Source of the DNA: Treponema sp.
GTDB taxonomy: Bacteria; Spirochaetota; Spirochaetia; Treponematales; Rectinemataceae
Length of the DNA stretch: 16,780 nucleotides
Direction of reading: 5' to 3'
Assembly: GCA_012516755.1 (NCBI GenBank)
Contig: JAAYWE010000174.1
Span: forward strand, 1 to 16,780
Shown: in pieces, positions 7,270-16,320 of the stretch
Layout of the letters: the number at the start of each line of letters is the position of its first letter
Numbering within the stretch: position 1 is the first letter of the stretch
Made by a program: the position numbers and the translations under genes
The notes under the pieces: model-generated
Database searches by the model: none
What the model was told of the DNA's origin: nothing
Seen by the model: only the letters and a program-made list of their open reading frames with translations

Positions 7270-7291
7270 GCTTACTTACTTTAGGTAATTT

Positions 7292-8842
7292 TTATTTTTT
7301 GGGTCGGATAAATTTCCATGGATGGATATTGAGCGGGTTCGCATACCAGCCATCCCATTTGTCCAGATCGATGAGGTTCTGGGTCACATAGAAATATAGC
7401 GGAAGAACTGCCATATCTTCATCGATGAGGATCTTTTCTGCATCCATAAGATACTGGAAGCGCTCAGTGCCGCTCGCAATACGCGCTTTGTCGAGCAGTT
7501 CGTCATACTTCGGGTTGGTATAGAGACCATCATTCTGGGTTCCGCCAGTTATGAACATTTCCAGGAAAGTCGATGGATCGAGATAATCGCCAATCCATCC
7601 AGCTCGAGCGATATCGAAGTTATGAGACTGGGATCGGGTGTCGAGATAGGTACCCCACTCTTGGTTCATAAGGCTGACATCTATGCCAAGGTTAACTTTC
7701 CACTGGGCTTGGATGAATTCCGCAATGCTCTTGTGAGACGAAGAAGTGTTATAGAGTATCGTAAATGCCGGGAAATTTTTGCCATCCGGATAGCCCGCTT
7801 CCGCGAGAAGCTTGCGTGCTGCCGCAGGATCGAAGTTATAACCCTTTGCTGGAGTATAGCCGGTGCTAGGAGGCACTAAGCTATTTGCAGGTATCTGGCC
7901 ACCACGGGTGACTTTGTTGACAAGGTCGTCTTTGTTGATAGCCATAGCGAGCGCCTTGCGAACGCGAGGATCATCGAGCGGTTTTCGGGTTGTGTTGTAG
8001 ATATAATAATAGGTTCCATATTGAGGAGCAACATGGAAGTCTTTGCGTAGCTTGACCTCATCCATGAGTTCTAGAGGCACGGCTTCTGTCCAGTCAGCGG
8101 CTCCACTCTTGTAGAGGTTATAGCCAACATTGATGTCGTCGTTAGCAATGAAGGTAACCTTCTTGAGAGAGACGTTCTTTGCATCCCAGTACTTGTTGTT
8201 CTTTACAACAACAACTTTTTCCTGGGGCTTCCATTCGGATAGGACATAAGGCCCATTCGATACCATCTTGCCTGGTTTTACCCAATCCTTGCCATATTTT
8301 TCGATAGCATGCATAGGAACGATGGCGAAGGCATAGTGGCTTACCATATCTGCAAAGAATGGAATAGGGCCAACCAGTTTGACCTCGAATGTGTATTTAT
8401 CCACAGCACGGATCTTAAGGCTTTCTGGGCCGGCCTTGCCTTCGAGATAATCCATACCACCTTCGATATACATTGCGGGTAGATCGGCATACTGGAAGGC
8501 ATTCTGTGGATCCATCTTGCGCACCCAGGACTGAACAACCGTATCGGCGGTTATTTCGACGCCATCCGACCATGTAACACCTTTGCGAATCTTGAAGGTG
8601 CAGGTCTTGTAATCCTTGCTAAAAGACCAGCTCTCTGCAACTGCAGGAAGCGCTCGGTTGGTACGCGGATCATTGATGGTCAGACCCTCGAAAAGCGCCA
8701 CATAGATGCGGTGCTCAGGCACACCTTCAACCGCATGTGGATCTAGCGAAGTAGGCTCAGTACCATTTACGATTGTAAAGTCCTGGGCACTAAGACCTAA
8801 GACCGCAACCAGTGCGATCAATGCGAAAAGGATCTTTTTCAT
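7292..8842 (-). CDS. oppA: OppA-type periplasmic peptide-binding protein (SBP_bac_5 family)
   Basis: OppA captures peptides in the periplasm and hands them to OppBC. The 516-residue length is normal. The N terminus is a clean Sec signal peptide (MKKI, then a hydrophobic run) with likely cleavage after LSA at residue 19; there is no lipobox cysteine, so the product should be soluble in the periplasm, which supports a diderm cell. Family marks are NGTEPTSLDPHAVEG (26-40), the block AVAESWSFSKDYKTCTFKIR (67-86) leading into GVTWSDGVEITADT, VSNGPYVL, the DDPRVRKALAMAINKDDL stretch and the C-terminal WKFIRP. The ATG at 8842 follows AGGAGGT by only 3-4 bases, a strong ribosome site. It is the first gene of the operon with its own promoter upstream and terminator downstream. 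Confidence 0.95.
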   Translation of the reverse strand: MKKILFALIALVAVLGLSAQDFTIVNGTEPTSLDPHAVEGVPEHRIYVALFEGLTINDPRTNRALPAVAESWSFSKDYKTCTFKIRKGVTWSDGVEITADTVVQSWVRKMDPQNAFQYADLPAMYIEGGMDYLEGKAGPESLKIRAVDKYTFEVKLVGPIPFFADMVSHYAFAIVPMHAIEKYGKDWVKPGKMVSNGPYVLSEWKPQEKVVVVKNNKYWDAKNVSLKKVTFIANDDINVGYNLYKSGAADWTEAVPLELMDEVKLRKDFHVAPQYGTYYYIYNTTRKPLDDPRVRKALAMAINKDDLVNKVTRGGQIPANSLVPPSTGYTPAKGYNFDPAAARKLLAEAGYPDGKNFPAFTILYNTSSSHKSIAEFIQAQWKVNLGIDVSLMNQEWGTYLDTRSQSHNFDIARAGWIGDYLDPSTFLEMFITGGTQNDGLYTNPKYDELLDKARIASGTERFQYLMDAEKILIDEDMAVLPLYFYVTQNLIDLDKWDGWYANPLNIHPWKFIRPKK

Positions 8843-8873
8843 ATTACCTCCTCTTTGAGTTACATTCTCAAAT

Positions 8874-8902
8874 ACTATATACTTTATTTATGAGCAATGC
8901 AA
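8874..8902 (-). promoter_or_regulatory. Probable oppA promoter
   Basis: On the minus strand TATAGT (8879-8874, 5 of 6) is preceded at 17 bases by TTGCAT (8902-8897, 3 of 6), with an AT-rich tract further upstream (AAAAAATT near 8905-8912). The transcript would have a leader of about 25 bases including the strong oppA ribosome site. The 244-base divergent region also serves the alcohol dehydrogenase on the other strand, for which I see only weak promoter candidates. Confidence 0.45.
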
Positions 8903-9086
8903 GAATTTTTTAAGATTTTAGGTATAAAGCTCAACGATTTTTGGGGATTTATGACATGATTGAGAAATATAGTTCTGATTTGAGCTTCCTTTATTGCAGC
9001 GCTCTTTGCTGAAGACTCCTTTGGAAACTTGTTTATACTTGATAGGATAGGTAATTTCGGAAAGCTAATTCTATAGGAGATATGCT

Positions 9087-10259
9087 ATGTACGAATTCTA
9101 TGCACCGACCAAGGTATTGTTTGGGGATGGCTGCCTTGCCGAAGCTTCCCCGCGACTCAAAGAAATGAGAGCGACCAATGTGCTGATTGTGAGCGGCAGA
9201 TCGAAAACCGCTTCATTGCAGGGTTTCAGAGAGCTGTGCATCGGCTTAGATGCAAGTGGCATACGGTATGTTCATTTTGGAGAAGTCAGCGCGGATCCTG
9301 ATACCTCTCTTGTAGATAAAGGGACGGAGGTTTATAGAGCGCAGCATTGTGACGCCATTATCGGTTTTGGCGGAGGCAGCCCTATAGATTGTGCAAAGGG
9401 AATCGCAGCCAGCGTTGCCGAAGGTCGTTCTATCCGCGATTTTGTGGGAACGGGGTTGGTATTTACAAAGCCCGTTCCACCGCTCATTGCAATTCCGACA
9501 ACCGCCGGTACGGGGACAGAGGTTACAAATGCCGCGGTATTCACCGTAGTGGACGAGAGCGGTCGTCGAAGCAAAAAGGGCACCTCGAGTCAGTTTTATT
9601 TCCCCAAGCTTGCAATTGTGGATCCTGTTTTGCATTTAAGCATGCCGCCTTCTCTCACCGCAGCTACAGGTATGGATGCTCTCACTCATGCTATAGAAGC
9701 CTATGTAAGCCGCTTTAACACGCCCATCAGCGACATGTACTGCCTTGAATCCATTCGTCTTATAGGTCGTAGCCTGAGGTCGGCATGCCATATATCCGAG
9801 GGAGCAAAAGCCATGCAATCGAGACGCGACATGGCGCTGTCGGCGACCCTTGCGGGAGTAGCTCTCTCCGAGGCAGGATTGGGAATGGTTCATGGTTTTG
9901 CCCATGCCGTGGGGGCATTAGCTGGGATACCACATGGGCTTGCCAATGCGATCATTCTTCCTTTTGTGATGCAATCCTTGATTCCAGACGCAAAAGGACG
10001 CCTATCGGACATTGGGCAAGCGCTAACGGCTAAGGACAATATCAGCCCCGAAGAATCGGTGCGCGCAATCTGCCAACTGGGCCATGATATAGGTATCCCT
10101 GAGAACCTTGAAGCTGCCGGCGTATCTCCGTCCTATTTCGAAGATATACTTAGCGATGCTCTTTCTTATCGTAGGCGCAAGGCCAGCCCACGTGCTTTTA
10201 CTGATGAAGAACTCAGAGAACTGCTCGAGCGCGCCTTCCATGGGGCGCCTCAGCAATGA
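9087..10259 (+). CDS. Iron-containing (type III) alcohol dehydrogenase
   Basis: This cytoplasmic NAD(P)-dependent oxidoreductase interconverts an alcohol and an aldehyde or ketone; the substrate cannot be told from sequence. At 390 residues it is the usual length for the FucO/DhaT/AdhB group. It has the nucleotide-binding GGGSPID (95-101), PTTAGTGTEVT (137-147), and the metal site expected for the family: D197 and H201 in GMDALTHAIEAYVS, H269 in GMVHGFAH and H283 in PHG, with H273 near the active site. All metal ligands are present. The ATG at 9087 follows AGGAGA by 6 bases. It is transcribed alone, divergent from oppA, and ends 12 bases before the convergent sbcC stop. Roles such as ethanol, propanediol or lactaldehyde metabolism are all possible. 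Confidence 0.93.
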   Translation: MYEFYAPTKVLFGDGCLAEASPRLKEMRATNVLIVSGRSKTASLQGFRELCIGLDASGIRYVHFGEVSADPDTSLVDKGTEVYRAQHCDAIIGFGGGSPIDCAKGIAASVAEGRSIRDFVGTGLVFTKPVPPLIAIPTTAGTGTEVTNAAVFTVVDESGRRSKKGTSSQFYFPKLAIVDPVLHLSMPPSLTAATGMDALTHAIEAYVSRFNTPISDMYCLESIRLIGRSLRSACHISEGAKAMQSRRDMALSATLAGVALSEAGLGMVHGFAHAVGALAGIPHGLANAIILPFVMQSLIPDAKGRLSDIGQALTAKDNISPEESVRAICQLGHDIGIPENLEAAGVSPSYFEDILSDALSYRRRKASPRAFTDEELRELLERAFHGAPQQ

Positions 10260-10271
10260 ACAGAAGAGCCT

Positions 10272-13200
10272 TTAATCTTGTTCTAACTCTAGATGGGAGC
10301 CCCCCACAGATTTTTTGACCACGATTCTCGATGGTATACGGCTATAGAGCTCATCCACATGGGATATGATCGCAATGCTCTTGTCGCCTCTAAGGTCCTC
10401 TAAGACAGAAATAGCCAGCGAGAGAGACTCCTCGTCGAGACTTCCAAAGCCCTCATCGATAAAAAGCGATTCGATACGATTTGCTCTTGCTCGTTCCTGT
10501 ATCGAATCGGCTAACCCCAGGGCAAGGCTTATGGAGAGCATGAATTTTTCTCCTCCGGAAAGCGTCCCCACTGGGCGTCGACCCCCATTCCAGGCATCCA
10601 GCACATAGAGCTCCAGGCCGATTTTTTGGTTGCCGCTGCCGCCCAAAATATCGGCTTCCACCAGGAAACGGCCATTGCTCATCCGATAGAGTCGGCTGGA
10701 AGCCCTCATGGCTATTTCTCGGAATTGAAGGCCCAACACATAGTTTTTGAATGGCATTTTTCTTTGAGGGTTTAAGCTCCCTCCAAGCAGTTTTGAAAGC
10801 TCTTGGTGTTTTCCGAACTCCTTGATAGCCCTTTCATATTCGCTAGTCAATTCATCTCGCCTTGAAAGAAGGCGACGAAGCTGATCGAGCTCCGCTATAA
10901 AACGCGCACGCTCGTCTCGCAAATCCGATATCTCCGTTTCAATACTCTTCTTCCTTTCGAGAAGGGAAAGACATTCCTCTCTAAGGTTTTTTTCTTGTTG
11001 CTCGAGATGAATGCCATCGAACATTTCCTGATGTTTTGCTTGGTTGCCATTTTCTTGCTTATGTTGGGGCAATCGATCTGGCGATTGGTTTGAGGAGGGG
11101 AGTGTAGTTGAATTGAATGAGTTGGGGGACAATGAGTTGAATGGGGACAGAGCTTGTGCGCGCGCGGCGAGCACTTGATAGGAAATACTAGCTTCATTAT
11201 AGGATTGTCTGAAAGCGGAAATCTCCCTGGCTTCTTCTTTGATGCGATTGCTTGTCCACACCGAACAGAGAATTTCTTGCATCAGTGCTTTTAATGCCGG
11301 CTCATTTATTCGATGAGCAGACAAGATTTTCTCCAGGGTCTCTGAAAGGTACATAATTTGCCCAGAGACCGGTACGAATCTATCGATATGTGGTAAGGAA
11401 TTAGCTAGCCAGGCAAAGAGCTCCTGCAGTAGTCTTGGGGAAGGCTCATAGATAGACTCTGAACAACCCGATAAATTACCCGCATTATTACCCGATGAAG
11501 TCAAGAAATCTGGCAATGGCCGGATTGCCTGTTGCTCATGTTCTGGTGCTTCTTTTTCCGAAGAAGTCACCGGAGATTCGAGAAGCCGCAATAGGCTCCT
11601 CACTTTCGTTTTGTCCACCTCATTGAGGAATTCCTCGACCATTGTGGCAAGAGCGGGGCCTTTTTGGCCAATTTTCTCCAACTGCATGTCCATCTTGATA
11701 CTTATGGAGCTCCAGGCAATTTCCCATTTTTGTGCTTGCTCTTCGATCTGCTCAATTTCGTTATGGAGAGTGACAAGATTTTCTTCTGCTTCTTTTAGGC
11801 AAATCCGAGGATCCTCTTTTCCGATCTGCTCTCCAAGAGAATCAATATGTGCATCTAATTCAGTCTGCTTCATCTCGAGTCTTGTCTTTTCCTCTTGAAT
11901 TCGATCAAGATCTCGCCCTGCCTGATCAAGAGTCTTTCTAAGTTCTTGTAATGATTTGCGTCCATGTTGATAACTCTTAAGTCGTTCTTCTAGCTCGCGA
12001 CGCTCAGATTGCAAGCGTGAGCTTATGGATACGAACTCTGAGGGAGAGATATCCAGAAGCTGCATTGTGCTTTTATCACCAATCACTTCGCAAGCAATGC
12101 CTTTCCATTCCTCAGAGATTTTTTGGACTATAACTTGAAGATCCTGCGAAAATTCTTCGATGCGGTTTTCGAGATTTTGCTTGTCTTGGATTATGGCAGA
12201 GAGCGATGATTTGGTCTCTTCCACCGCTTTTTGGGCGGTCTTGATAGTCTTGTCATCCGGAGCATTCTGTTCAAGTTTGGCAAGATTGGGATGATCCCGA
12301 GCACCGCATACGGGGCAGGGTTCTCCGGGAATAAGCGAGGCCGCAAGCATACCGGCTTGAGCCTTTCGGATTTCCTCATTGATGCGATCTCGATTCCGTT
12401 CGGCAATTGTGAGCTCCTGGTTTGTCAGAAGGATAGAATCTTCCGCTTCTCGAATTTTACGTAAGGTTTCCACGCGTTGAGCTTCTATTTTTTCTTTTTG
12501 TTCTATCCAGGTCTCTATTCGTTTTAATGCTTCATCCGCGATGACAATCTTATGAAATAACTCTTGTGCCAAGGGCTCGCTTTGTATGGCGTTTTCGATC
12601 TCTGTTATGCTGGATTTGAGCTGACCGATCTCGTTTTGTCGATATTCCCAATCCTGCAAAGTGGCATCGAGTCTCTGCATAACTTGTCTGCGCTCGCTTT
12701 CGCATTGCTCTTTTTGATTCCATGCATTCACTGCATTCTGATATAATGCCACGCTGCGCTGGAGATTGTCGTATTTCTTTCGAACAATGGGCAGTCCCTT
12801 CTGTATCTTTTTGATCTCGATCCCTTCTGCTTCGAGCTTGGAAAGCTCTGTCCCTGTTTGTAAGGATTCTGAAAGAAGCTCGATTAATTCCTCGTAATCA
12901 GCCGAAACTTGCTTAGCCAGGCTTGCCAGTTCTCCAAGCGATTTGGCAGCTTCAAGTCTTGTTTCGCGTTTATCGAAGACAGGCTTTAGCTCTTCTTTTT
13001 CATGAAGATTTTTCCAGGCCGCAAGCATTGATTGCAGGAATGAAAGACGCTCTCTATTTTGAGCGATTTGAGTTTCCAACTGCGAAGCGTCTTTCGTGGA
13101 TTCTTCGATTCTTTTATCGAATTCTGAGATGGCTTTTCCCGATTCTTTTATGCGAGATCCAGGCTCGATGCCGAGTTCATTCGAGATGCGCTCGATTTCC

Positions 13201-13820
13201 TCCTGCTTTGCTTTAAGATAAGCCTCTAGCTCCATGACTTTTTTTCGCGCTGCTTCGGTTACCGCATCATAGATACCTACATCGAAGAGCTTTTCGAGAA
13301 TCTCCACTCGCTCTGTGGTCTTCATTTCGAGAAATTTTTGAAACTCTCCCTGGGGCAGGAGTACGATTTTCGAAAATTCATCGGCACTCAGACGCAAAAG
13401 ATCGAGCAGAATTTGATTAGCCGTAGTAGAGCGATCGGCTATTATTTCATAGACCCCGATTTCATTCATCCGATAAAGCTCAACTTCGCTGGTAGCCTCG
13501 GATTCAACCCCTCTTTTATTACGTTTCTTGTAGGGCAAGCTTCGATACACCTTCCATTGGGCAGATGAAGCCAAGAATTCGAATTCAACCCAGGGCTTGC
13601 TTCCGATTGGAGAAAAGCGGGATCCGAGTTCCCGCTCGAGATTGCTCCGTCCCCCAATGGCCTTGCCATAGAGTGCATAGGTAATTGCATCGAAGATTGT
13701 GGTTTTTCCAGAACCAGTCTTGCCATAGATAAGGAAAAAATCATCTAACTTACAAAAATCGATGTCCTGACGCTGGCGATATGGACCAAAGTTTTCCAAA
13801 GAAAGATAAAGTGGCTTCAT
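10272..13820 (-). CDS. sbcC: SbcC, Rad50-like ATPase subunit of the SbcCD nuclease
   Basis: SbcC is the SMC-like ATPase that, with SbcD, opens and trims DNA hairpins and blocked double-strand ends. The 1182-residue protein is somewhat longer than the usual 1020-1050. Walker A GKTGSGKT is at residues 33-40, Q-loop Q157 in LLPQGEFQKF, the zinc hook CPVC at 502-505 at the apex of the coiled coil, the signature LSGGEKFML at 1087-1095 and Walker B IESLFIDEGFGSLDE at 1116-1130; all are intact. The two arms are heptad-like, rich in E, K, L and Q. The descending arm is broken by two uncoiled segments, at about 748-820 and a serine/asparagine/proline/glutamine-rich stretch at 888-935; these account for much of the extra length. 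The ATG at 13820 overlaps the sbcD stop by 4 bases, so translation is coupled. Confidence 0.96.
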   Translation of the reverse strand: MKPLYLSLENFGPYRQRQDIDFCKLDDFFLIYGKTGSGKTTIFDAITYALYGKAIGGRSNLERELGSRFSPIGSKPWVEFEFLASSAQWKVYRSLPYKKRNKRGVESEATSEVELYRMNEIGVYEIIADRSTTANQILLDLLRLSADEFSKIVLLPQGEFQKFLEMKTTERVEILEKLFDVGIYDAVTEAARKKVMELEAYLKAKQEEIERISNELGIEPGSRIKESGKAISEFDKRIEESTKDASQLETQIAQNRERLSFLQSMLAAWKNLHEKEELKPVFDKRETRLEAAKSLGELASLAKQVSADYEELIELLSESLQTGTELSKLEAEGIEIKKIQKGLPIVRKKYDNLQRSVALYQNAVNAWNQKEQCESERRQVMQRLDATLQDWEYRQNEIGQLKSSITEIENAIQSEPLAQELFHKIVIADEALKRIETWIEQKEKIEAQRVETLRKIREAEDSILLTNQELTIAERNRDRINEEIRKAQAGMLAASLIPGEPCPVCGARDHPNLAKLEQNAPDDKTIKTAQKAVEETKSSLSAIIQDKQNLENRIEEFSQDLQVIVQKISEEWKGIACEVIGDKSTMQLLDISPSEFVSISSRLQSERRELEERLKSYQHGRKSLQELRKTLDQAGRDLDRIQEEKTRLEMKQTELDAHIDSLGEQIGKEDPRICLKEAEENLVTLHNEIEQIEEQAQKWEIAWSSISIKMDMQLEKIGQKGPALATMVEEFLNEVDKTKVRSLLRLLESPVTSSEKEAPEHEQQAIRPLPDFLTSSGNNAGNLSGCSESIYEPSPRLLQELFAWLANSLPHIDRFVPVSGQIMYLSETLEKILSAHRINEPALKALMQEILCSVWTSNRIKEEAREISAFRQSYNEASISYQVLAARAQALSPFNSLSPNSFNSTTLPSSNQSPDRLPQHKQENGNQAKHQEMFDGIHLEQQEKNLREECLSLLERKKSIETEISDLRDERARFIAELDQLRRLLSRRDELTSEYERAIKEFGKHQELSKLLGGSLNPQRKMPFKNYVLGLQFREIAMRASSRLYRMSNGRFLVEADILGGSGNQKIGLELYVLDAWNGGRRPVGTLSGGEKFMLSISLALGLADSIQERARANRIESLFIDEGFGSLDEESLSLAISVLEDLRGDKSIAIISHVDELYSRIPSRIVVKKSVGGSHLELEQD

Positions 13821-15091
13821 AGGAGGTCCTCTTCCGCATTTCTAAGGAGTACCTCGAAAGCATTCAGCAATTCCTCAGAAGGCGGCTCATCGAGAATGCG
13901 CTGCGTAAAGCCAACAAAATCCTTGAGAACCGTAGCATGAAGCGATTTGCCGGAAAAATCTTCCAAAGCATCAGTATTTTCTGTCTCTCCGTCCGAAACT
14001 ATATGAGGAACCGGAATTCCGACTTCTTCAACCTCTGTCCCTATTCTTTTTTCAAAGGCTTCCTGGCGTACCGTCATCAAATTAGGAAAACGAATAGCAA
14101 GACGATTAAAAGCATCGTATACTGGTTCTTCGTCGGTAAGGATCACTTCGACATAATCATCATCTATAAGAGCAGATTCGGCAGCAAGTTCGTCAAAACT
14201 GCCTCTCACGCGCTTGAAGACATGCAAGGGCTTGAGTTCCATTCGCTGTACTCTTGCCGGCTTACCATCCTCGAGCTCGATATATAGAAATCCTTTCTCG
14301 ATATCTCCATCTCCAAAGGACATAGACATAGGTGCTCCAGAATACCAGACTTTCGGAGACAGAGCCTGCATTCTATGGAGATGCCCAAGTGCTACATAAT
14401 CGAAGCTCTCGAAAATAGAGGCTGGCACGGCTTCTGTTCCGCCAATAAAGGCGATATCCGATTCGGATAGAACAGCCTCCTTAACATAGCAGTGCGCCAC
14501 GAGGATATTCAGGTCGTATTCGGATTCGGAGGCTGATTTGGAGGGACGGAGGTTTGCTATAATGCTCTCCATGCGACCTGCCATTGAGCTATTCGCCTCC
14601 GCAGAAGCCATTTCTGCATAGCCCGTTTTGATCAAGTTTCTCTTAAACTCGTGGTAGGCTCCATGAGTAACAAAGGGCAGCGCCCAGACTGCGGCTCTTT
14701 TTCCATCTTTTTTTAGCACGAGTGTCGGGTTTGATAGGATTTCGCTGACTATGTGTATGCCTACAGATTCGAACAATTCTGCGGCAAAAGCGATTCGTTT
14801 GGGTGAATCATGATTTCCAGGAATAACTAGAATGCGTCCGTCTTTCGGTAACGCGCGTCTAAGCTCTGCCATAAACCAGCCGAACATAGTCTGAGCACTC
14901 TCTGAAGGAATGCTCCGATCGAACACATCGCCAGCAATGATGACAAGATCTGGCTTGAGCATTTTGACCTTTTCAACAATTTGTTTGAGTATACTGCTCT
15001 GATCTTGAGCTAGATCTTGAGATCTAAGAGTCTTTCCAAGATGGAGATCGGAAATATGGACAATCTTGAATATTCTATCAGAATTTGACAT
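13817..15091 (-). CDS. sbcD: SbcD, Mre11-like nuclease subunit of the SbcCD complex
   Basis: SbcD is the manganese-dependent calcineurin-type phosphoesterase that gives SbcCD its exonuclease and hairpin endonuclease activity. The 424-residue protein carries the five metal motifs: SDLHLG (14-19), GDVFDR (54-59), GNHDSPKR (92-99), H200 in VAHCYV and GHLH (236-239). The C-terminal part beyond about residue 270 is the region expected to dock to SbcC. The ATG at 15091 has AAGGGAAG about 8 bases upstream. A weak promoter-like pair, TTGAGC with TAAACT at 17 bases (15144-15116), is the best candidate for starting the sbcDC transcript. The gene is divergent from the aldo/keto reductase. Family assignment is firm. 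Confidence 0.96.
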   Translation of the reverse strand: MSNSDRIFKIVHISDLHLGKTLRSQDLAQDQSSILKQIVEKVKMLKPDLVIIAGDVFDRSIPSESAQTMFGWFMAELRRALPKDGRILVIPGNHDSPKRIAFAAELFESVGIHIVSEILSNPTLVLKKDGKRAAVWALPFVTHGAYHEFKRNLIKTGYAEMASAEANSSMAGRMESIIANLRPSKSASESEYDLNILVAHCYVKEAVLSESDIAFIGGTEAVPASIFESFDYVALGHLHRMQALSPKVWYSGAPMSMSFGDGDIEKGFLYIELEDGKPARVQRMELKPLHVFKRVRGSFDELAAESALIDDDYVEVILTDEEPVYDAFNRLAIRFPNLMTVRQEAFEKRIGTEVEEVGIPVPHIVSDGETENTDALEDFSGKSLHATVLKDFVGFTQRILDEPPSEELLNAFEVLLRNAEEDLL

Positions 15092-15231
15092 TCAGAATCT
15101 TCCCTTTCTGAACTCAGTTTAGTATGTTTTTAATGTGGGCTCAATTCGGAGCAACGGAAATAGAGCAAAGTCCGATTGTTATGCATTTTTCGGCAGTGAG
15201 CTTATGATTCATTGGATTACTATTTTTGCAT

Positions 15232-15255
15232 AAAGCATGACTCAAAGCATGGCTC
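15232..15255. repeat. Two tandem 12-base direct repeats in the sbcD/reductase divergent region
   Basis: AAAGCATGACTC (15232-15243) is followed immediately by AAAGCATGGCTC (15244-15255), 11 of 12 identical. They lie about 65 bases upstream of the aldo/keto reductase start and 140 bases upstream of the sbcD start. Tandem sites of about one helical turn can bind a regulator, but two units may also be a chance duplication. Confidence 0.5.
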
Positions 15256-15320
15256 AGTATTGATGCGAATTCTTGCTCCGGACATTGCCACAGAAGATTC
15301 TTCCGCAAAGGAGCTATTCT

Positions 15321-16301
15321 ATGATTTATCGACATTTAGGTTCCGCAGGTATCAAGGTATCAGTGCTTTCTTTGGGTTCATGGGTGACCTATGGCTCGCA
15401 GATTGACATCGACAGCGCATCTCAGATGATCAAATATGCTTACGACCATGGCGTAAACTATTTCGATAATGCAGAATCCTATGCAGGTGGGCAATCCGAA
15501 GTCATCATGGGTCAAGCCTTTCGCAGGCTTGGTTTGAGACGAGGCTCCTATCTTGTTTCAACCAAGCTTTATTGGGGGCTTCATGAAGGCCCAAATGAAA
15601 AGAACACCCTCAATCGCAAGTACCTTCTCGAGGCAATCGAAGGCAGCCTCGAGCGTCTGGGGATGAAATATGTCGACCTCCTGTTCTGCCATCGTCCGGA
15701 CCCAGAAACGCCGATAGAGGAAACGGTCTGGGCTATGCACGATATCATATCCTCGGGAAAAGCTCTCTATTGGGGAACAAGCGAATGGTCTGCCGAACAG
15801 ATTCGCCAAGCATGGGAGACTGCGGACAAGCACAACCTCCGAAAACCCCAGATGGAACAGCCCCAATACAACATGTTGGTGCGTACCAAGGTCGAAAAGG
15901 AGTTTGCGCGCCTTTACCAGGGGATAGGCCTAGGGCTCACTACTTTTAGCCCTCTTGCTTCAGGCCTTCTGTCCGGCAAGTACAAGGAAGGTATTCCCAA
16001 GGATTCGCGTTTTGCGCTGTATGGCTATGAGTGGCTTCAAGAGCGTTGGTATCAGCCAGAAATAATATCCAGCATTGAACGACTTCGCCCTATCGCCGAA
16101 TCAATCGGTTCCACCATGAGCCAGCTTGCCATAGCCTGGGCCGCACGTAACCCCAATGTAAGTACAGTGATAACAGGAGCTAGCCGCCTTTCCCAGCTCG
16201 AGGAAAACCTCGGAGCTATCGAAATTCTGCCCAGACTCAACGCTGAAATCCTAGAAAAGATCGATGAAGCGCTGGAACCTATTCTTGTAATGAGTAATTA
16301 G
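15321..16301 (+). CDS. Aldo/keto reductase, Kv-beta-like type
   Basis: This is an NADPH-dependent cytoplasmic reductase of aldehydes or ketones. The start chosen is the ATG at 15321 (326 residues) because AAAGGAG (15307-15313) lies 7 bases upstream and the protein then opens with the family sequence MIYRHLGSAGIKVSVLSLGS; a longer frame from a TTG at 15273 has no such support. The catalytic tetrad is visible: D49 and Y54 in YFDNAESYAGG, K82 in VSTKLYW and H124 in FCHRPD. The nucleotide-binding end VITGASRLSQLEEN is near the C terminus. The overall pattern resembles potassium-channel beta subunits and the YghZ group, whose bacterial members reduce small aldehydes such as methylglyoxal or glyceraldehyde 3-phosphate. 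No channel gene lies nearby, so a metabolic or detoxifying role is more likely. It stands alone on the plus strand. Confidence 0.93.
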   Translation: MIYRHLGSAGIKVSVLSLGSWVTYGSQIDIDSASQMIKYAYDHGVNYFDNAESYAGGQSEVIMGQAFRRLGLRRGSYLVSTKLYWGLHEGPNEKNTLNRKYLLEAIEGSLERLGMKYVDLLFCHRPDPETPIEETVWAMHDIISSGKALYWGTSEWSAEQIRQAWETADKHNLRKPQMEQPQYNMLVRTKVEKEFARLYQGIGLGLTTFSPLASGLLSGKYKEGIPKDSRFALYGYEWLQERWYQPEIISSIERLRPIAESIGSTMSQLAIAWAARNPNVSTVITGASRLSQLEENLGAIEILPRLNAEILEKIDEALEPILVMSN

Positions 16302-16320
16302 CCAAGAATTCGAGGATCCA

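Noticed and set aside
15273..15320. Longer aldo/keto reductase from a TTG start
   Set aside because: The extra 16 residues do not fit the family N terminus, whereas the ATG at 15321 has a strong ribosome site at the right distance.
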